A DNA stretch of 64,000 bases from Candidatus Sodalis pierantonius str. SOPE. GTDB lineage: Bacteria; Pseudomonadota; Gammaproteobacteria; Enterobacterales; Enterobacteriaceae. The translations under genes were made by a program, and so were the position numbers. The notes under the pieces were generated by a model. The model saw only the letters and a program-made list of their open reading frames with translations. It was not told the origin of the DNA and did no database searches. The stretch is from assembly GCF_000517405.1 (NCBI RefSeq), contig NZ_CP006568.1, forward strand, positions 2,232,001 to 2,296,000, in the 5' to 3' direction. Positions 61,981 to 64,000 of the stretch are shown in pieces. Every line of letters starts with the position of its first letter. Within the stretch, counting starts at the first letter, position 1.

Positions 61981-64000
61981 ATGTTTATAAGTATCAAGGA
62001 ATTAATAGGGATTTCCGGATTACCAGGAACAGCCCCAGGACTAAGAAAAGCATTGCGCAGATTATTGCTTGACTCTCCAGATTTAGTCCGTAAACGTCCG
62101 GGTACCAAGGCTTTCGAGTATCACATCGATTGTTTGCCGGAACAAACACGCGAGATCATCAAACATCGGCACTATAAATCTTTGATTGCGCAAGCCCCGG
62201 CCCAGCCGGTTGATGAGTCAGTCAAGCGTGGCTGCGCCATCAAGTCACGCGATGAGCTGGCGATCATGCGCCAATGTCCTGTCCTGCTCGAGCGCAAAGT
62301 GCAGGCCCTCAACGATCACCAAAAGCAGATTGCCGATGCGCGCATGATGCTGGCACAGGAAGTGATCCGGTTACAGCAGGCCGGCATGACCCGCATTGCG
62401 GCGGTGACCTTTATCGTCGAGGAGTCAAAGGTCGGTACATTGCCCGAGGCCCTGCAGCGCGCCGCCACGCTGGCCAACGCCAAAAAGGGCCGCACCCGGC
62501 AAGGGGTGGGCAAAAGCAGCCTGCAGGAATGGGTGAGTCTCTATCTCAGCGCAGAGCGACCCCAGGAGCGTCTGGCGATACTGGCTCCGGGTCAGCCGAA
62601 GAAGCAGCGTCCCGAGGACATGACGTGGTTCTATACGCTCTTCTGGCCGCATTACGCCCGGCCCTGTGGCCCGACGGTGCTGGAAGCCTACCGCGCGTTT
62701 CAGGCCGACTGGCAGGGCAAATACCATGATCAGCCTGCCATGCTGACGGCCCTGCCGACCTACGACAAGGTCAATCGCATGGTCAAGCGGGTGGCACCTC
62801 ACCGACGGGTCAAGGGACGGGTCACCGGTTCGGCGCTTAAGGCGTATCAGGTTTACCAGCAGCGGGATTGGGCACAGATGCCGGTGAACGGCTGCTGGAT
62901 AGCTGACGGCAAGTCGCTGAACATGAAAGTGGCGCATCCGATACACAGGCGGCCCTTTACCCCGGAGCTGACCCTGGTGCTCGACGGGCGCACCCGCTAT
63001 CTGGTGGGCTGGAGCCTGTCTCTGGCGGAAAACGCCATCGCGGTGGCCGATGCGTGGCGTTATGCTATCCAGCACCACGGCAAACCGCTGTTTTCCTACT
63101 CCGATAACGGCGGTGGTGAGACCAACAAGATGCTGGATGCGGATATCACCGGGATTTTCCCCCGGCTGGGCATTGAGCATATTACCAGTATCCCCGGTAA
63201 CCCGCAGGCGCGGGGCATTATCGAGCGACTTAACGGCGTTCTCCCACGCCGGCTGGCCCTGCGCTTTCAGACCTATAACGGGTTAAGCGCTGACCCCAAC
63301 GGGACGCGGGTGCAGGGGCAAAAGCTGCTGAGTCTGTCGAATGCCCTGCGTCAGGGGAAAGAGCTGAACCCTGTCCAGCAGAAAACGCTGGCGATATTGC
63401 CCAGCTGGCGGCAATTGATAGACGCCATCGAGGAGGAGGTGCAGCGCTATAACCACAGCCACGAGCACAGCGCGCTGCCCAAGGTCAACGGCAAGTCGAT
63501 GACGCCGGCTGCTTACCGCAAGGCCCTGCTGACCGAGGAAGGAGACAACATTGAATACCTGACACCGGGCGAGTTGCGCGAGATGTTTATGCCGGAAGAG
63601 AAACGCGTGGCCCAGCGCGGCTGGGTTGAACTGCTGAATAACCAGTATTTTGCCCGGGAGCTGATTGAGGTAGACCGCCAGACGGTGCGGGTGGCCTACG
63701 ATATCCATAATCCGAACGAGGTGATTATTCGCCAGATGGACGGCGCTTATCTCTGCACCGCGCTCTGGAATGGCAATACCGCTTCGCCGGTGCCGGTCTC
63801 CAGAGTGGAAAAAGCCCTGGAAGCGCGCGCTAAACGTCGCATTAAACTGGCTGAAAATAAAATTCAGGATGCGAAAGACGAATTACGCACGGTGATTGAC
63901 GCGCCCAGGGAGAACGATTACAGCCTGCTGGTACCCAAGGCAGCGGAACCTGAAAAAGAGAAGGTGTATTTATTTGAATCCGAATATGAGCACGATATCA
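61981..64000 (+). CDS. Mu-like phage transposase A (runs off window)
   Basis: An uninterrupted frame of at least 673 codons starting MFISIKELIGISGLPGTAPG, two bases after ner. The N-terminal Mu-type HTH is followed by the integrase core with acidic residues in WIADGKSLNMKVAH and SYSDNGGGETNK and the Glu in NPQARGIIERLNG, and then a Mu-type C-terminal beta-barrel and linker (VRVAYDIHNPNEVIIRQMDG). MuA-type proteins join phage ends to target DNA. No lesion within the window. It is the least damaged large phage gene here. Confidence 0.93.
   Translation, partial: MFISIKELIGISGLPGTAPGLRKALRRLLLDSPDLVRKRPGTKAFEYHIDCLPEQTREIIKHRHYKSLIAQAPAQPVDESVKRGCAIKSRDELAIMRQCPVLLERKVQALNDHQKQIADARMMLAQEVIRLQQAGMTRIAAVTFIVEESKVGTLPEALQRAATLANAKKGRTRQGVGKSSLQEWVSLYLSAERPQERLAILAPGQPKKQRPEDMTWFYTLFWPHYARPCGPTVLEAYRAFQADWQGKYHDQPAMLTALPTYDKVNRMVKRVAPHRRVKGRVTGSALKAYQVYQQRDWAQMPVNGCWIADGKSLNMKVAHPIHRRPFTPELTLVLDGRTRYLVGWSLSLAENAIAVADAWRYAIQHHGKPLFSYSDNGGGETNKMLDADITGIFPRLGIEHITSIPGNPQARGIIERLNGVLPRRLALRFQTYNGLSADPNGTRVQGQKLLSLSNALRQGKELNPVQQKTLAILPSWRQLIDAIEEEVQRYNHSHEHSALPKVNGKSMTPAAYRKALLTEEGDNIEYLTPGELREMFMPEEKRVAQRGWVELLNNQYFARELIEVDRQTVRVAYDIHNPNEVIIRQMDGAYLCTALWNGNTASPVPVSRVEKALEARAKRRIKLAENKIQDAKDELRTVIDAPRENDYSLLVPKAAEPEKEKVYLFESEYEHDI

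Overview
The window comes from a GC-rich enterobacterial chromosome in an early, IS-driven phase of genome decay. Housekeeping genes match the Escherichia/Sodalis order and are mostly intact (pepA-lptFG; rne-rluC-yceF-yceD-rpmF-plsX-fabHDG-acpP-fabF-pabC-mltG-tmk-holB-ycfH-ptsG; yciY-clsA-yciU-opp). They are interleaved with near-identical copies of two insertion sequences and with decaying prophage. The high IS load, many single-lesion pseudogenes and gene content suggest a recently host-restricted Sodalis-type insect symbiont, such as the weevil symbiont. That assignment is inference; no database was searched.

Layout. 1-3.3 kb: pepA (partial) and lptF-lptG, with an IS end fused to the last codons of lptG. 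3.3-9.3 kb: a 6-kb segment bounded by outward-facing IS5-type ends and a 9-bp direct repeat. It carries an integrase remnant, tRNA-Leu(CAA), nei, yjjA and a frameshifted beta-propeller gene. 9.3-13.4 kb: the severed lptG tail, a LysR-family fragment, three stacked IS5 copies, a phage-repressor fragment and an IS256 copy. 13.4-31.6 kb: rne, then the long fatty-acid/cell-envelope/DNA-replication cluster ending in ptsG; only yceF is broken here. 31.7-41.6 kb: a decayed P2-like prophage (portal gpQ, Ogr, a broken Fic gene, replication protein A split by nested IS5 copies, Dam, an exonuclease and small early genes). 41.6-44.0 kb: a knot of three IS types ending in a stub of kbp. 44.0-53.1 kb: yjbE-like gene, yciY, clsA, yciU and the oppABCDF operon, in which all five genes are broken. 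53.1-61.8 kb: IS256, then a second prophage block (LRR protein, HTH protein, Rha/ANT antirepressor, DUF7666-like protein, tightly packed small genes, truncated AAA ATPase) cut by nested IS5 copies. 61.8-64 kb: a Mu-like phage with truncated ner and an open transposase A gene running off the window.

The IS5-type element is IS903-like: 1055 bp, imperfect terminal repeats GGCTTTGTTG/CAACAAAGCG, 307-aa transposase. Three insertions keep perfect 9-bp target duplications with their own flanks, two of them IS-into-IS or IS-into-gene events whose order can be read. The IS256-type element is 1315 bp with a 402-aa transposase. None of its three copies has matching flanks, so these probably mark recombination breakpoints.
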